Part shown: positions 42,352-52,134 of the stretch, piece by piece
Numbering within the stretch: the first letter of the stretch is position 1
Layout of the letters: the number at the start of each line of letters is the position of its first letter
NCBI GenBank assembly: GCA_001311805.1
Contig: BBCA01000003.1
Coordinates: forward strand, 1-64,000
Direction: 5' to 3'
From: Lentibacillus juripiscarius JCM 12147
GTDB taxonomy: Bacteria > Bacillota > Bacilli > Bacillales_D > Amphibacillaceae
Length of the DNA stretch: 64,000 nt
The notes under the pieces: generated by a model
Seen by the model: only the letters and a program-made list of their open reading frames with translations
Databases searched by the model: none
What the model was told of the DNA's origin: nothing
Made by a program: the position numbers and the translations under genes

Positions 42352-44631
42352 TCATAGCCTATGGCAAATAGGTGGAAAATGTGCCTCTTCTTCCTCTGAA
42401 TGGTACTGTACTGCCCCCTGTTCATCTGTGCGAAAAACCATTACATCCTCTTCCGCCAGTGAACGGAGCACCTGCTCGTGGGGATGGCCGTACATGTTGT
42501 TCTCCCCCACGGAAATAAGCCCATAGGCAGGCTTAATCTTCTGAAGAAAAGCAGGATCTGACGACGTATCACTTCCATGATGAGCGACTTTGAGTACATC
42601 AGCATTTAACCCAGAGTAGTTGCTGATTATGTTTTTTCTATACCGTCGTCGACATCACCAGTAAACAGCCATGTTTTCCCGCCAAATTCTGCATAAAGAA
42701 CGAGTGAATTTTCGTTTGGTGTCCCATGATCGGTATTTGGCGACAGCACTTTGAATACCTGATCCCCGACCGTCAGAGCATCACCAGAACCCGCCCGGAC
42801 AATTTCCGCACCAGCATCTGTTATTGTGTCGAACACAGATCTCCTGAATGTATAATATGGACTCACAATTACATGGTGAACCGGCAGATCTTCTGCTATG
42901 AATGGAAGGCTCCCCATATGATCCAAATCTCCATGTGAAATGAAAATAGCATCAATTTCATTAATCCCCTGTGACAGCAAATACGGTCTGATAATTTGTT
43001 TATAAACACCTTCAGATGGCTTGTCTGTGTCAAAACTCAGCTTTGCTCCTGCATCAATGAGAATAACACTTTCACGATAGGGAAGTTCCACAACAATCGC
43101 ATCCCCCTGTCCAATATCAAGCATGGTCACTTTTCCGTCGGGGGATAAATATGGCCTGATGACAATCATAAATAGGAGCAGTACGAGACTGCATCCCCAG
43201 ATGAAAGCCTCTTTCCGTCTTTCTGCTTCGACTTTCATCATGAATGTGACGAAAATAATGTAATACAAGGCAACACTTGCCAACGGAAACGCTCCGATGA
43301 CGAGAGGTTCATGTGCCACTTGATCAATAAATTGAATGAATAGAATGAACAGGTTATGGATACGAACGAACAGGACTTCCAATAACGGAAGAAGGAAACC
43401 TGCAGCAGGAGCAAGGAGCAGGATAGCGAACATAAGTGGAATAACAAACAGTGTAAAGTAAGGAACGACGACCACATTGAATAGAATGGACAGGGGCTGA
43501 AATGTAAAAAATACGTCACTTGAAGCGGGAGAATCATCATCTGGGAGATAAAGCTGATTTTCAGGATGGAGAAAAATGAGCTACTCGTCTGTAGAAGCCA
43601 GTCCTTTGACAAAAGCAGGCCAAACGTCACACAGAAGGATAATTGAAAGCCTACCTGATAAACGATATACCGATCAAGGCAAATCAGCACAATAAAACAA
43701 TGCTAAGCACATCCAGCGCACTGCATTTCCATTTCAGCTTTCCAGCGGCTATAAACAAAACAACCATTGCACTTGCCCGCCAGACAGATGGTTCACCGCC
43801 GGCAAGCAGCGCATAAACCGGCAAAAAATCATTACAGACCATTGCGCCTTATGTTTCGTCACTCCAGCGTATTTAACGAGAAAAAGATAAATAAACCCGA
43901 CGACCAGCCCAACGTGCAAACCGGAGATGGCCAGGAGATGGGTTAAATTCCAGCGCTGGAAAATCTGTTTAGTGTCATCACTAATCTGTGAATCATCTCC
44001 AAGCACAAGCGCATTCAGCCATGCCGCCGTCTGTGGACTTACTTTTGGCGTACGTAATCGATCAAATCAGAACGCAGCTGATACAGATGCTGCATGGACG
44101 ATGACCCAGTACACGTGGCAGCTTCAGGCGAATTAAGCACGATCTGATAATGTATTCCCTGTGAAGCCAGATAATGACGAAAATCAAACTGCCCCGGGTT
44201 TTGCCGGGTTCAGGCAGCTCAGGGGTTCCATCAATCCGGCAGGAAGCACCGTGTTTCAAATGCAGACCTTCTCGCTTTTCCCCAAAATAAGTGACGAGAA
44301 AGTCAATGCCGGTAAGATCATCCGTCAAAGTGAATTCGATTTTTGCTTCGCTTTCATGCACGGGACTTGTTACCAGTCCCGTAATTGTCTGATTACCGTT
44401 GTAGGGAATATCTGGTGCGGGGGTTTCCAGACTGGGAAGGTAAAATAATGAAAAAAGTGTTGCGGCCAGGGAAACAATAATGGGCAGTTTCCCCAGCCTT
44501 TTGCGAACATATAACCAGGCTGTCCAGCAGAAGAATAGCCCAATCAGCCACCCTTGATTAAGCGTAATGGCCAGAAAGCTGGTTACCATGCCCAGGGCGG
44601 GGAGATGCCAATATCCGCGCATCAGGCGCAC
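42352..44631 (-). CDS. comEC: DNA internalisation channel ComEC (frameshifted many times)
   Basis: Membrane channel for DNA uptake in competence. The N-terminal helices and soluble OB-like part (GNQTITGLVTSPVHESEAKIEF) precede the competence domain (ISGLHVGLVVGFIYLF) and a C-terminal beta-lactamase-like domain (MLDIGQGDAIVVELP, FISHGDLDHMGSLP, LKVAHHGSDTS in the corrected frame). At least five indels. Corrected length ~760. The GTG start (44629-44631) follows directly on the comEB stop; an ATG at 44622 is an alternative. Confidence 0.92.
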
Positions 44632-45196
44632 CTATAACCGGAAAAGGGATTCAGCCTCAGTTTGTAAGGCCTGGAACTTTTCCTGGTTCGTTGTCTGCCT
44701 TTCAAGTTCTGCCAGAAGCCGCTTAACATAGGCATCCTTGTCCTGATAATTCGCATCAATCGACAGCTCTGTCAATTCCACTTTCTTTGTTTCCACGCCG
44801 GCATCTTCGAATAAGGAAAGTGCATATGGATGATTTTTATAATCCGTGGCGTAATATACCGCCTTCATCCCACTTTGAATAATCTGCTTGCAGCACTGCA
44901 GGCATGGAAAATGTGTTACATACATTTCTGCACCGTCCGTTGGCACGCCGAATTTGGCACATTGCAGCAGCGCATTCGCCTCCGCATGGATGGTGCGGAC
45001 ACAATGGCCATCCATGATATAGCAGCCTTCATCAATACAATGAACGCCCCCCGGAGACACTACCATTGTACCCACCTGCAATGATGCGCTTATCCCTGAC
45101 GATAGTAGCCCCGACCATTAGCCTGGTACAGGTGCTGCGCATGGCCAGCAAATGACTTTGTGCCATAAAATATTGATCCCACGGAATTCGCTTCAT
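44632..45196 (-). CDS. comEB: ComE operon protein 2, dCMP deaminase family (frameshifted)
   Basis: Zinc-dependent cytidine/deoxycytidylate deaminase fold. The corrected start is MKRIPWDQYFMAQSHLLA. Zinc ligands are in CVRTIHAEANALLQ and HFPCLQCCKQIIQSG (HAE...PCxxC). One extra G in the run near 45048 breaks the frame. Length ~188. In B. subtilis comEB is not required for uptake itself but influences competence protein localisation. Confidence 0.93.
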
Positions 45197-45257
45197 ATAT
45201 CATTACCCACCTTTACTTCATTAGTTCAGTTTACATCCGCTGTTTTTAATGCGTCAA

Positions 45258-45856
45258 CTACGGTATCTGAATATCTTCCTTCATTGCTTCGAGTGTTTTC
45301 TCACCGATACCGGAAATGTCGAGCAGGTCTTCTGCGGTTTTAAACAATCCGTTCTCCTCACGGTATTGAATAATTGCCTGTGCTTTCGATGGCCCAATTC
45401 CATTTAATTCTTCTATCGCGGCCTGGTCTGCATAATTAATCCGCACTTTCTCCGTTCCTGACCCAGATGCTGCTGAAGATGGGTTTGTGTTTTCCGCATC
45501 ATCCGGCACCATAATGACCATCTCATCCTGGACTTTTTGAGCCAGATTAACGGTTGTCTGGTCAGCATTTTCGTAAATCCGCCGGCCATTTGAATCACAT
45601 CATGGACACGGGCATCCGTTTTGGCTTCGTAAACACCCGGCTCGGTAACTTCCCCTTTCACATCGACCATCACTTTAGTGGGCGCATCAATTGTACCAGT
45701 GTCACCGGGGGCCTCTGTCTCCTTCGCCGAATCAGCAGCATCAGGATCCTTTTCAACAGCAGCATGGTTGGAATCATTGTTATTCCAGAATATAAAGATG
45801 CCAGCAATCACAACAAGAATAATAGGGAATCCATATTTTTTCAGAGGATGAAGCAA
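45258..45856 (-). CDS. comEA: DNA receptor ComEA (frameshifted)
   Basis: Membrane-anchored receptor for transforming DNA. One N-terminal helix (PIILVVIAGIFIFW), an acidic/serine linker, an SLBB domain (VMVDVKGEVTEPGVYEAKTD) and two C-terminal helix-hairpin-helix motifs (IEELNGIGPSKAQAIIQYRE, LLDISGIGEKTLEAM). A shift near 45560 splits it. Corrected length ~199. Here B. subtilis has divergent comER upstream; it is absent. Confidence 0.93.
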
Positions 45857-45984
45857 GAGGCGTCACTTCCTTTGGAGAATTTTAGCGTACTGGAGAATGA
45901 GGGGGACTTTTTCATTCATATAACCTATTCGACATTCCTCCGCAAAATCCTTTTTATTTATTGGTTTTTTTCTAAACTGTTGAT

Positions 45985-46335
45985 TTTTGCGTCACTCTAA
46001 AGAATGAAACCCTACTTAACAATTCCTATAAATTGCGACATAACTCTAGCATGACCTCCTCTCATCCTATATAATATGAGCGCTAGTCCAACGCTGCGGA
46101 AAAATACTCGCTTTCACCACTCCGGGTACAAGCGCGACATCTACTTAAGCTTCCTTTGGGCGCATTCGCAGTGTCTTCTTTGCCATGGGGAACGCCTCAG
46201 CCGGCTGAAGCCGTGCCCGCGGAAAGCAAAGTATTCTGCCGGAGCGAATTCAAGCACTCATCAATCATTAGAACGAAAGAAAGTGTCACGAAAAGAATTT
46301 TCAGTGTGTCACAGTTTATATTAACTGCAATGGCT
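45985..46335. repeat. Dispersed MITE-like repeat, copy 1
   Basis: The segment has no gene. Its right part (46226-46325) matches the segment at 60218-60318 over ~100 bases at roughly 85-90% identity (shared blocks: AGTATTCTGCCG, GAATTCAAGCACTCATC, TCATTAGAAC, AAAGTGTCACGAAA, GAATTTTCAGTGTGTC). Its left end (45991-46042) is the inverted complement of copy 2's right end, sharing GAATGAAACCC, so the two define terminal inverted repeats of ~45 bases. The middle (46080-46230) is GC-rich. It stands where B. subtilis has comER. Confidence 0.75.
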
Positions 46336-46367
46336 AAACAACAAGGTTGCGAAAAGGTCCATCATTT

Positions 46368-46406
46368 AAAAAAACGGCCAGAGAAATTTATTCCTCCGGC
46401 CGTTTT
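46368..46406 (-). terminator. Terminator of the yqeH...yqeM unit
   Basis: AAAACGGCC and GGCCGTTTT form a 9 bp stem around 18 bases, overlapping the end of yqeM, followed by a T-run on the minus strand. Confidence 0.75.
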
Positions 46407-47148
46407 ACAGCAGTGATAAATAGTCGTTCAGCATTTTCTCCGATAGCATTGTTTTCTACAGAAAAATCACTTGCTACGTGCTGGATCGCAAACCCCGTTT
46501 CATTCAGCAGCTGTTTATAAAAACCGATTGGATATGTCCGCTGGTGATGATACTCGTCAAACCGGGTATAGCGACCACTGATATTGTCCCGGGCAAAGAA
46601 CGTCAGGTCATGGTGCATGTCACCTTCCTGGTCACCTTCTGCACAAAACCATATGTAAGCGACCTCATCATCGACATCGGCAAACGTCTGGTTCATATAG
46701 TGCTCATGCACGTGCTGCAAGGAATGCACGTCAAAATGAACAGGCCCCCCGGTTTTAGTGAAGCTGCAACACACTGAAAAACAATCCGAAGCTCATCCTC
46801 TTCTATTATGTAATTCATAACATCACAATAACTGACAGCCGCATCGTATCCATGCAACCCTTCAAGCATCTGCAAATCCTGCTGAATGAATTGCACCGGA
46901 AGCTTTTCCGTTTCCGCCCGTTCTTGCGCGACTGCCAGCATATCACTGGAATAATCAACCCCAGTCATTTTATAGCCCGCCCTGGCAAGGCGTGTGGTGA
47001 TCTGACCGGTCCCACAGCCTAAATCAATTATAGACGAAACCGGTTTTCCAGCTTGTGCAATCATGGCTTCGGTAAATGATTTCCATTCATCATATGGGGC
47101 CTCTGCCATCAGCACATCATAATAATAAGCCATCTGCTCATAACTCAT
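46388..47148 (-). CDS. yqeM: SAM-dependent methyltransferase YqeM (frameshifted)
   Basis: Class I methyltransferase of unknown substrate. Motif I is IIDLGCGTGQITTRLA, followed by MTGVDYSSDML and QFIQQDLQMLEG. A missing base near 46740 divides it. Corrected length ~253. The ATG overlaps the end of rsfS (start at 47148, rsfS stop at 47138). It keeps the rsfS-yqeM order of B. subtilis. Confidence 0.85.
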
Positions 47149-47507
47149 GATCATTTCCCGCTGACTCTATAGGAAGATTAATTCGTTCCGCATCGCCCCA
47201 TAACCGTTCCAGATTATAATACAATCGTTCATCCTTATGGAATACATGACAAACAACATCATCCAGGTCAACCAGAATCCACCGAGCCTGTTCAAACCCT
47301 TCCATCCGTTTAATGGTCATGTCCATTTCTTCCATGGTTTCTTTAATGGCTCTTGCAATTGCCTGAACCTGTCGTTCATTATTGCCATGACAAATAAGAA
47401 AATAATCCGCTACGAGTGATACTTCCTGCATGTCTAAAGCTGCAATATCTTTCGCCTGCTTATCATCACATGCGTGTGCAATCTGTTCAATAATTTTTAC
47501 TATTCAT
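47138..47507 (-). CDS. rsfS: Ribosomal silencing factor RsfS (frameshifted)
   Basis: Binds L14 and prevents subunit joining in starvation (B. subtilis YqeL). Core: AALDMQEVSLVADYFLICHGNN and QARWILVDLDDVVCHVFHKDER. The corrected N-terminus is MNSKIIEQIAHACDDKQAKD; one extra A near 47498 breaks it. Its ATG overlaps the yqeK stop as ATGA, which supports coupling and this start. Length ~122. Confidence 0.93.
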
Positions 47508-48086
47508 GAATTGTCATTACCTCCAGCATTAAGACGTTTCGTTAAATCATTGTACGCATAAAACGTATCAGGATAAACAGTAGCGTGTTTGTCAACAAGA
47601 AACTGTATCGTATTTCTGAGCGCCATCCAAGCTGCACGGTGTAAATTTGTTTCCGCTGTTTCTCTCACTTCATCGACACCCGAAATGATCTTCCCGGCTC
47701 AATATAGTCAGCAACAAAATAATCATTTCCATCTTGCTCATACTGGCTCTTCCTGTTGTATGATAATGAATCGCATTTTGAATGTCTGTATCCATTACCC
47801 CGTGCCGCCGTTTCACCAGAACGGATGCTGCAGGCCCGTGCCATAATTCGTGGTGGTAGTCCAGCAAATCGTCGGACAAGTCGCTTTCGCTAATAATCTG
47901 CTGCATATCTTCAAGCGGAAAATACTTAGCATAATCATGCAGAATGGCTGCCAATTCCACTTTTTCCAAAGAACCGCCATATTTTTCTGCCAATCGGACA
48001 GCAGTATCGGCAACTCGCAATGTGTGTTCGAATCGTTCCTGCTTGAGATGCGGCTTTACAATTTGGATAGCTTCATCTTTCTTCAT
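47504..48086 (-). CDS. yqeK: HD-domain hydrolase YqeK (frameshifted)
   Basis: Family of diadenosine tetraphosphate hydrolases (symmetrical, HD type). Metal motif HDYAKYFP near residue 50, preceded by RFEHTLRVADTA and followed by HHELWHGPAA and HYHTTGRASM. Shifts near 47700 (one or two). Corrected length ~194, ending NAGGNDNS. The start overlaps the nadD end by 14 bases. Confidence 0.9.
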
Positions 48087-48640
48087 ACAAATGGTTCTCC
48101 TTTATATAAGTCTCAACACCCGCCGGAACCAAATACTTAATGGATCTTCCACTGGCAAGCCGGTTTTTATATCTGTTGACGAAATGTCAATGAGCGGGAT
48201 ATCCACTTCTATAATTGGATACGTGGTTTCCAGCTCAAAACCGTTTCGTTTCACTCCTACAAACCGCACCATATCCATAAGCTCGTCAATATGTTTCCAG
48301 TGCGGCAAATACTCCACCATATCGGCACCTATTACAAAGTAAAAACGAACTTCCGGGTGTTTGTCTGTCAGCAATTTTATTGTATCATACGTATAGGACT
48401 TACCTGAGCGATCCAATTCAACGTCTCCACGCTAAAAGAAGGATTAGCGTTGATGGCGCTGCTGACCATATTGACACGATCATCGGCGTCAGCTGCTGCT
48501 GTATGTTTGTGCGGCGGTTCCTGTGATGGCATGAGCCATACTTCGTCAAGCTCTAGTTCCGCACGGACTTCCTCAGCGACAATCAAATGGCCTATATGCG
48601 GCGGATCGAATGTACCGCCCAATATTCCAACATGTTTCAT
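48073..48640 (-). CDS. nadD: Nicotinate-nucleotide adenylyltransferase (frameshifted twice)
   Basis: Essential NAD biosynthesis enzyme. Nucleotidyltransferase motif [15 protein letters not shown] at the start, RVNMVSSAI and the ISSTDIK motif near the end. Shifts near 48405 ([15 protein letters not shown]) and 48140 ([12 protein letters not shown]). Corrected length ~189. ATG follows AGGAGTCA. Confidence 0.94.
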
Positions 48641-48651
48641 GACTGACTCCT

Positions 48652-48942
48652 TTACGGAAGCTGAATTTGTTTGTTTTCCATTGATTCTTTATAAAGTACA
48701 ATATTATTTCCAATTATCTGGACAACCTCAGCGCCAGTACCGGCCTCAAGTTTCTCAGCAACTGTATGCTTATCTTCCAGACAATTCTGCAGAATACTCA
48801 CTTTCAAAAGTTCCCGTTTCTCGAGTGCGTCACCAATTTGATGGATCATATTGTCATTCACACCTGTTTTACCTACTTGAAAAATTGGTTTTTCATGATG
48901 TGCCATCGAACGCAGTTGGCGTTTTTGTTTTCCTGTCAGCAT
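48652..48942 (-). CDS. yhbY: RNA-binding protein YhbY (CRM domain)
   Basis: 96 residues, B. subtilis YqeI size. Starts [20 protein letters not shown]; the CRM-domain GxxG loop is in [10 protein letters not shown], and [15 protein letters not shown] is the second half. It associates with pre-50S particles in other bacteria. The ATG is two bases after the natural aroE stop and is preceded by GGAAGGAAG. A one-base deletion fuses it in frame to aroE in this sequence (see finding). Confidence 0.92.
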   Translation of the reverse strand: MLTGKQKRQLRSMAHHEKPIFQVGKTGVNDNMIHQIGDALEKRELLKVSILQNCLEDKHTVAEKLEAGTGAEVVQIIGNNIVLYKESMENKQIQLP

Positions 48943-48943
48943 A

Positions 48944-49788
48944 TTATCTTCCTTCCAGTACGTTTTTAGCTGCTGTTCCATATCGCAAATTGGAACCTTT
49001 TCCGATGTCCATAGTTGAAAAGCATATTGTGCTTGGTATAACAGCATGGTGTGACCATAGTGAATCGATGCCCCTCTCCGGCGTGCCTCCTGTAACAGAC
49101 TGGTGGTGAGTGGCTGATAAATAATGTCACTGACAATACTGTCCGCATCCAAGTGCTCCAGTGAAATGATTTGTTCCTCGGCATTTGGTTTCATGCCAAC
49201 GGCGGTTGTCTGGACAATCAGACTGTAATGTCCAAGCGATTCTCCGGCCTCGTGCAACCCTAAAACCGCAGTTTGGACACCACCATTACCTGATTGAGCA
49301 ATTGCCTCAGCACTGGATGGTGTCCGGTTGGCTATATCAATACGCGAAAACCCTTCAGCGGCCAATGCCTGATAAATTCCCCGTGCAGCCCCGCCTGCCC
49401 CCAGTATTAAAATCCTGTTTGAGGTATCCCTGAAAACAGATGGGTATTTCTCTTTCAGACCACGTACATAGCCAGTCCCATCAGTGTTATACCCTATCCA
49501 TTTTCCATTGTTGCTGACAACCGTGTTAACAGCACCTGTCATTTCCGCCTTCCAATCAAGCTCATCCAGATAGGGAATGATCTGCTGTTTATACGGAACT
49601 GTCACGTTAAGCCCGTTAATCTCACTTGTTTTCAGATGCTCCAATTTCTTTTCAAATGAATCTTCTGGACTGATTTCGAACAATGAATATTGTCCGTCTG
49701 TCCCCGCTTTTTCGAGAAAGCGGTTATGAATCCACGGTGACAGGGAGTGCTGAATGGGATAACCGATGAGACCAAGTTTTAGGCGCAT
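48944..49788 (-). CDS. aroE: Shikimate dehydrogenase (frameshift at the last codons)
   Basis: NADP-dependent step of the shikimate pathway. Substrate-site GYPIQHSLSPWIHN, catalytic lysine in NVTVPYKQQI, NTDGTGYVRGL, and the nucleotide loop LILGAGGAARGI. The natural end KTYLEGR and stop TAA (48944-48946) appear if one T is restored in TACTGGAAGG; without it the frame runs into yhbY. ~280 residues. ATG follows AGGAGGTTCCCAT. Confidence 0.94.
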
Positions 49789-49799
49789 ATGGGAACCTC

Positions 49800-50896
49800 C
49801 TACGTAAATGAATTTCTGACGGATACACGGACGCCTTTCGGACTATGCGCGGACACGGTCAAATTGCTGCCGGGCACCGTAACCCAACCTAGTCCGGGAA
49901 ATACAATATCATTTTTTCGCTATCCAGCCGGAATGAATGGTCATCCATTTCCGGCAGAATCCTAAGTGTATCCTCATCAGGCGGTGATAAAAGCTCCCCC
50001 TGATGCTCTCTGAACAGATCGTCCGCTTTTTGCAGCTTCGTCCGATGTATCGCCAGTTCATTTGCGAAATAGCAAATAAACGATTGACGTTCCCCCTTCA
50101 GGAAGTCGAGCCGTGCTAATCCGCCAATAAAAGAGTCTGCTGGCTGTTCAGCTGATAAACCCTCGGCTTAATTTCTTTTTTTTGGTGTAATCACTTTCAA
50201 ATCGTTTTCGGAAACATAGTGCGCCATTTGCTTTTATTGACAATGCCCGGTGTATCAATAAAAGCTGACGCATCATCAAGCGGAATTTCAATAAAACCAA
50301 GTGTTGTACCAGGGAAATAGGAGGTGGTAATCACATTCTCCGTACCAGTTGTCTGCTCAATCAGTTTATTGATAAACGTCGATTTCCCTACATTTGTCGT
50401 CCCTACGATGTATACGTCTTGCTGATTTCTCCAGCGATCAATGGCTTCCGTTAAATCGGACAGCCCATGCCCTTTTACGGAGGAAATCAAATAAACGTCT
50501 TTAACGGTAATTCCTGCTTTTTTCGCTTCCGACCGGAGCCATTGGGTAAGCTTTCTCCGGTTCGTCGATTTCGGAAGCAGATCCATTTTATTCCCAACGA
50601 GAATCACCGGCTTGTCGCCAATGATCCGCGGCAAGCTCTTAATAATAGTCCCTTCCGCATCAAAAATATCAATTAGATGAACAACCAATCCTTCTTTGTC
50701 CCTAATTTGACTCACCATTCCAAAAAGTCATCATCAGACATAGACACGTCCTGTATATCATTGTAATGCTTCAGACGGAAACAGCGCTGACATAAGACAG
50801 TATCCCTGTCAAGCGCGCTTTCCGGTGTATAGCCAGCCTGATCCGCCTCCGTTGTCTGGATAGGAATTCCACAGCCCTGACAATTGATTTTTCCAT
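49800..50896 (-). CDS. yqeH: Circularly permuted GTPase YqeH (frameshifted)
   Basis: GTPase for 30S assembly. An N-terminal zinc finger (CQGCGIP...CQRCFRLKHYND in the corrected frame) precedes the permuted G motifs: G4 GNKMDLLP, G5 ISSVKGHG, G1 GTTNVGKST, G3 DTPG. The C-terminal RNA-binding domain follows. Shifts near 50884, 50195 and others. Corrected length ~366. Five bases after the yqeG stop. Confidence 0.93.
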
Positions 50897-50898
50897 AT

Positions 50899-51414
50899 TT
50901 ACTCCTCCCAGCTTATCTTACCCTTCCTGCGCATAAAACTTAAAATTCGCCGTTCAATTTTCCGGTTTATCCGGGTGACTTTTCCATCCGTCTGTACAAT
51001 TGGCACTACCAGAATTGTATAAAACCCTGCCATATTGCCGCCAAGAATGTCTGTTAGAATCTGGTCACCAACAACGACAATTTCTTCTTTCTTTAATTTC
51101 ATCTCCTTTGCAGCACGTTTGAATGCGTGGCTCAGTGGCTTTCTTGCACTGAAAACAAATGGCGTATCAAGCGGTTCGGAAAAAAGCTTCACCCGTTCCA
51201 TTTTATTATTGGAGATAATCGTTACTTTTATATTATGTTCATTCATTATCCTGAACCATTCCATTATTTCAGGTGTCGCATCCTTTACATCCCATGCGAC
51301 AAGCGTGTTATCCAAATCGGTAATGATCCCTTTTATCCCCTTTTGCTGCAAGTCGGCCGGATGAATATCAAAAACACTTTTTACATGCTGATTCGGCAAA
51401 AACAATTTAAACAA
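50899..51414 (-). CDS. yqeG: HAD-family phosphatase YqeG
   Basis: 171 residues, intact. HAD subfamily IIIA motifs: DLDNTLVAWD (motif I), TIISNN (motif II) and VVGDQILTDILGGNMAG (motifs III/IV). Related enzymes include phosphatidylglycerophosphatase (Gep4/PgpA-like), but the substrate of YqeG is not established. First gene of the yqeG-yqeH-aroE-yhbY-nadD-yqeK-rsfS-yqeM operon. Confidence 0.92.
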   Translation of the reverse strand: MFKLFLPNQHVKSVFDIHPADLQQKGIKGIITDLDNTLVAWDVKDATPEIMEWFRIMNEHNIKVTIISNNKMERVKLFSEPLDTPFVFSARKPLSHAFKRAAKEMKLKKEEIVVVGDQILTDILGGNMAGFYTILVVPIVQTDGKVTRINRKIERRILSFMRRKGKISWEE

Positions 51415-51642
51415 CCCGTCACACCTCTTACTGCTACTATTTCGATTGTATTATTCCCTTTTGCAATACGTTCAACCATACGTTAATTTTAATAGAATAT
51501 ACAGCATTTGCCTATTATAACGTAAACCAGTACCAACTTTCCACATTGAAAACAAACATATTGGAGCAAATCCATACTGTTTTTTTCTGCTCTATGAATA
51601 GTATGCCAGAAACCGTTCGACAATTTCAGGCATAATTCGATA

Positions 51643-51740
51643 TGTGGATAACTCAGTGCACATAGTCCACAGCGAAATATCAACATTTTCGCTCGTTTTA
51701 TTATCCTGTGCACAGGTTATCTACAAACGAATGTGGATAA
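51643..51740. promoter_or_regulatory. DnaA-box cluster upstream of sda
   Basis: Three sites: TGTGGATAA at 51643-51651 and 51732-51740 (both exact inverted DnaA boxes, TTATCCACA) and TTATCTACA at 51717-51725 (one mismatch). In B. subtilis DnaA controls sda transcription through boxes in its promoter region, linking replication initiation to the sporulation checkpoint. The same arrangement is visible here. Confidence 0.8.
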
Positions 51741-51748
51741 CAGAATGC

Positions 51749-51777
51749 TTGTTCCGGCTACTATTTCATGGTAAATT
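51749..51777 (+). promoter_or_regulatory. Sigma-A promoter of sda
   Basis: TTGTTC (51749-51754), 17 bases, TAAATT (51772-51777), directly after the last DnaA box. Confidence 0.6.
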
Positions 51778-51833
51778 ATTAAATATCATCAAGTTATGCA
51801 GCAAGCGTTGAAAAAGTTAGGAGGGCTATATTC

Positions 51834-51974
51834 ATGGAATATTTGTCAGATGAGCTGCTGCTGGAATCCTATTATAAAGCAAATGAATTAAACTTAAGCC
51901 CCGACTTTATATACCTTATTGAAAAAGAAATCAGCAGAAGGAGTTTAACGCACAAAATCAAATCACATAGCTGA
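51834..51974 (+). CDS. sda: Sporulation checkpoint protein Sda
   Basis: 46 residues, intact. Starts [20 protein letters not shown] after GGAGGGCTATATTC; the pattern LSDELL.ESY.KA...L..DFI.LIE.EI.RRSL is that of Sda, a helical hairpin that binds the sporulation kinase KinA and blocks phosphotransfer. Same length as the B. subtilis protein (46-52). Confidence 0.93.
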   Translation: MEYLSDELLLESYYKANELNLSPDFIYLIEKEISRRSLTHKIKSHS

Positions 51975-51993
51975 CCAATATCGCCATCACCCC

Positions 51994-52024
51994 CCTTGTC
52001 ATCAAATTGACAAGGTTTTATTTT
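51994..52024 (+). terminator. Terminator of sda
   Basis: CCTTGTCA and TGACAAGG form an 8 bp stem with a 6-base loop, followed by TTTTATTTT. Confidence 0.85.
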
Positions 52025-52134
52025 CTGTAACACGGGATTGTGATAAGCTGACCATGATAATATCAAAACCCTGGCACAAACTACTTAAAAAATAGAAATA
52101 TTGCCTTTCATACTTAGAGGAGGACTTTAACCAG

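Noticed and set aside
48450..49109. A 219-codon frame opposite nadD, yhbY and aroE
   Set aside because: Crosses three real genes on the other strand and has no support of its own.
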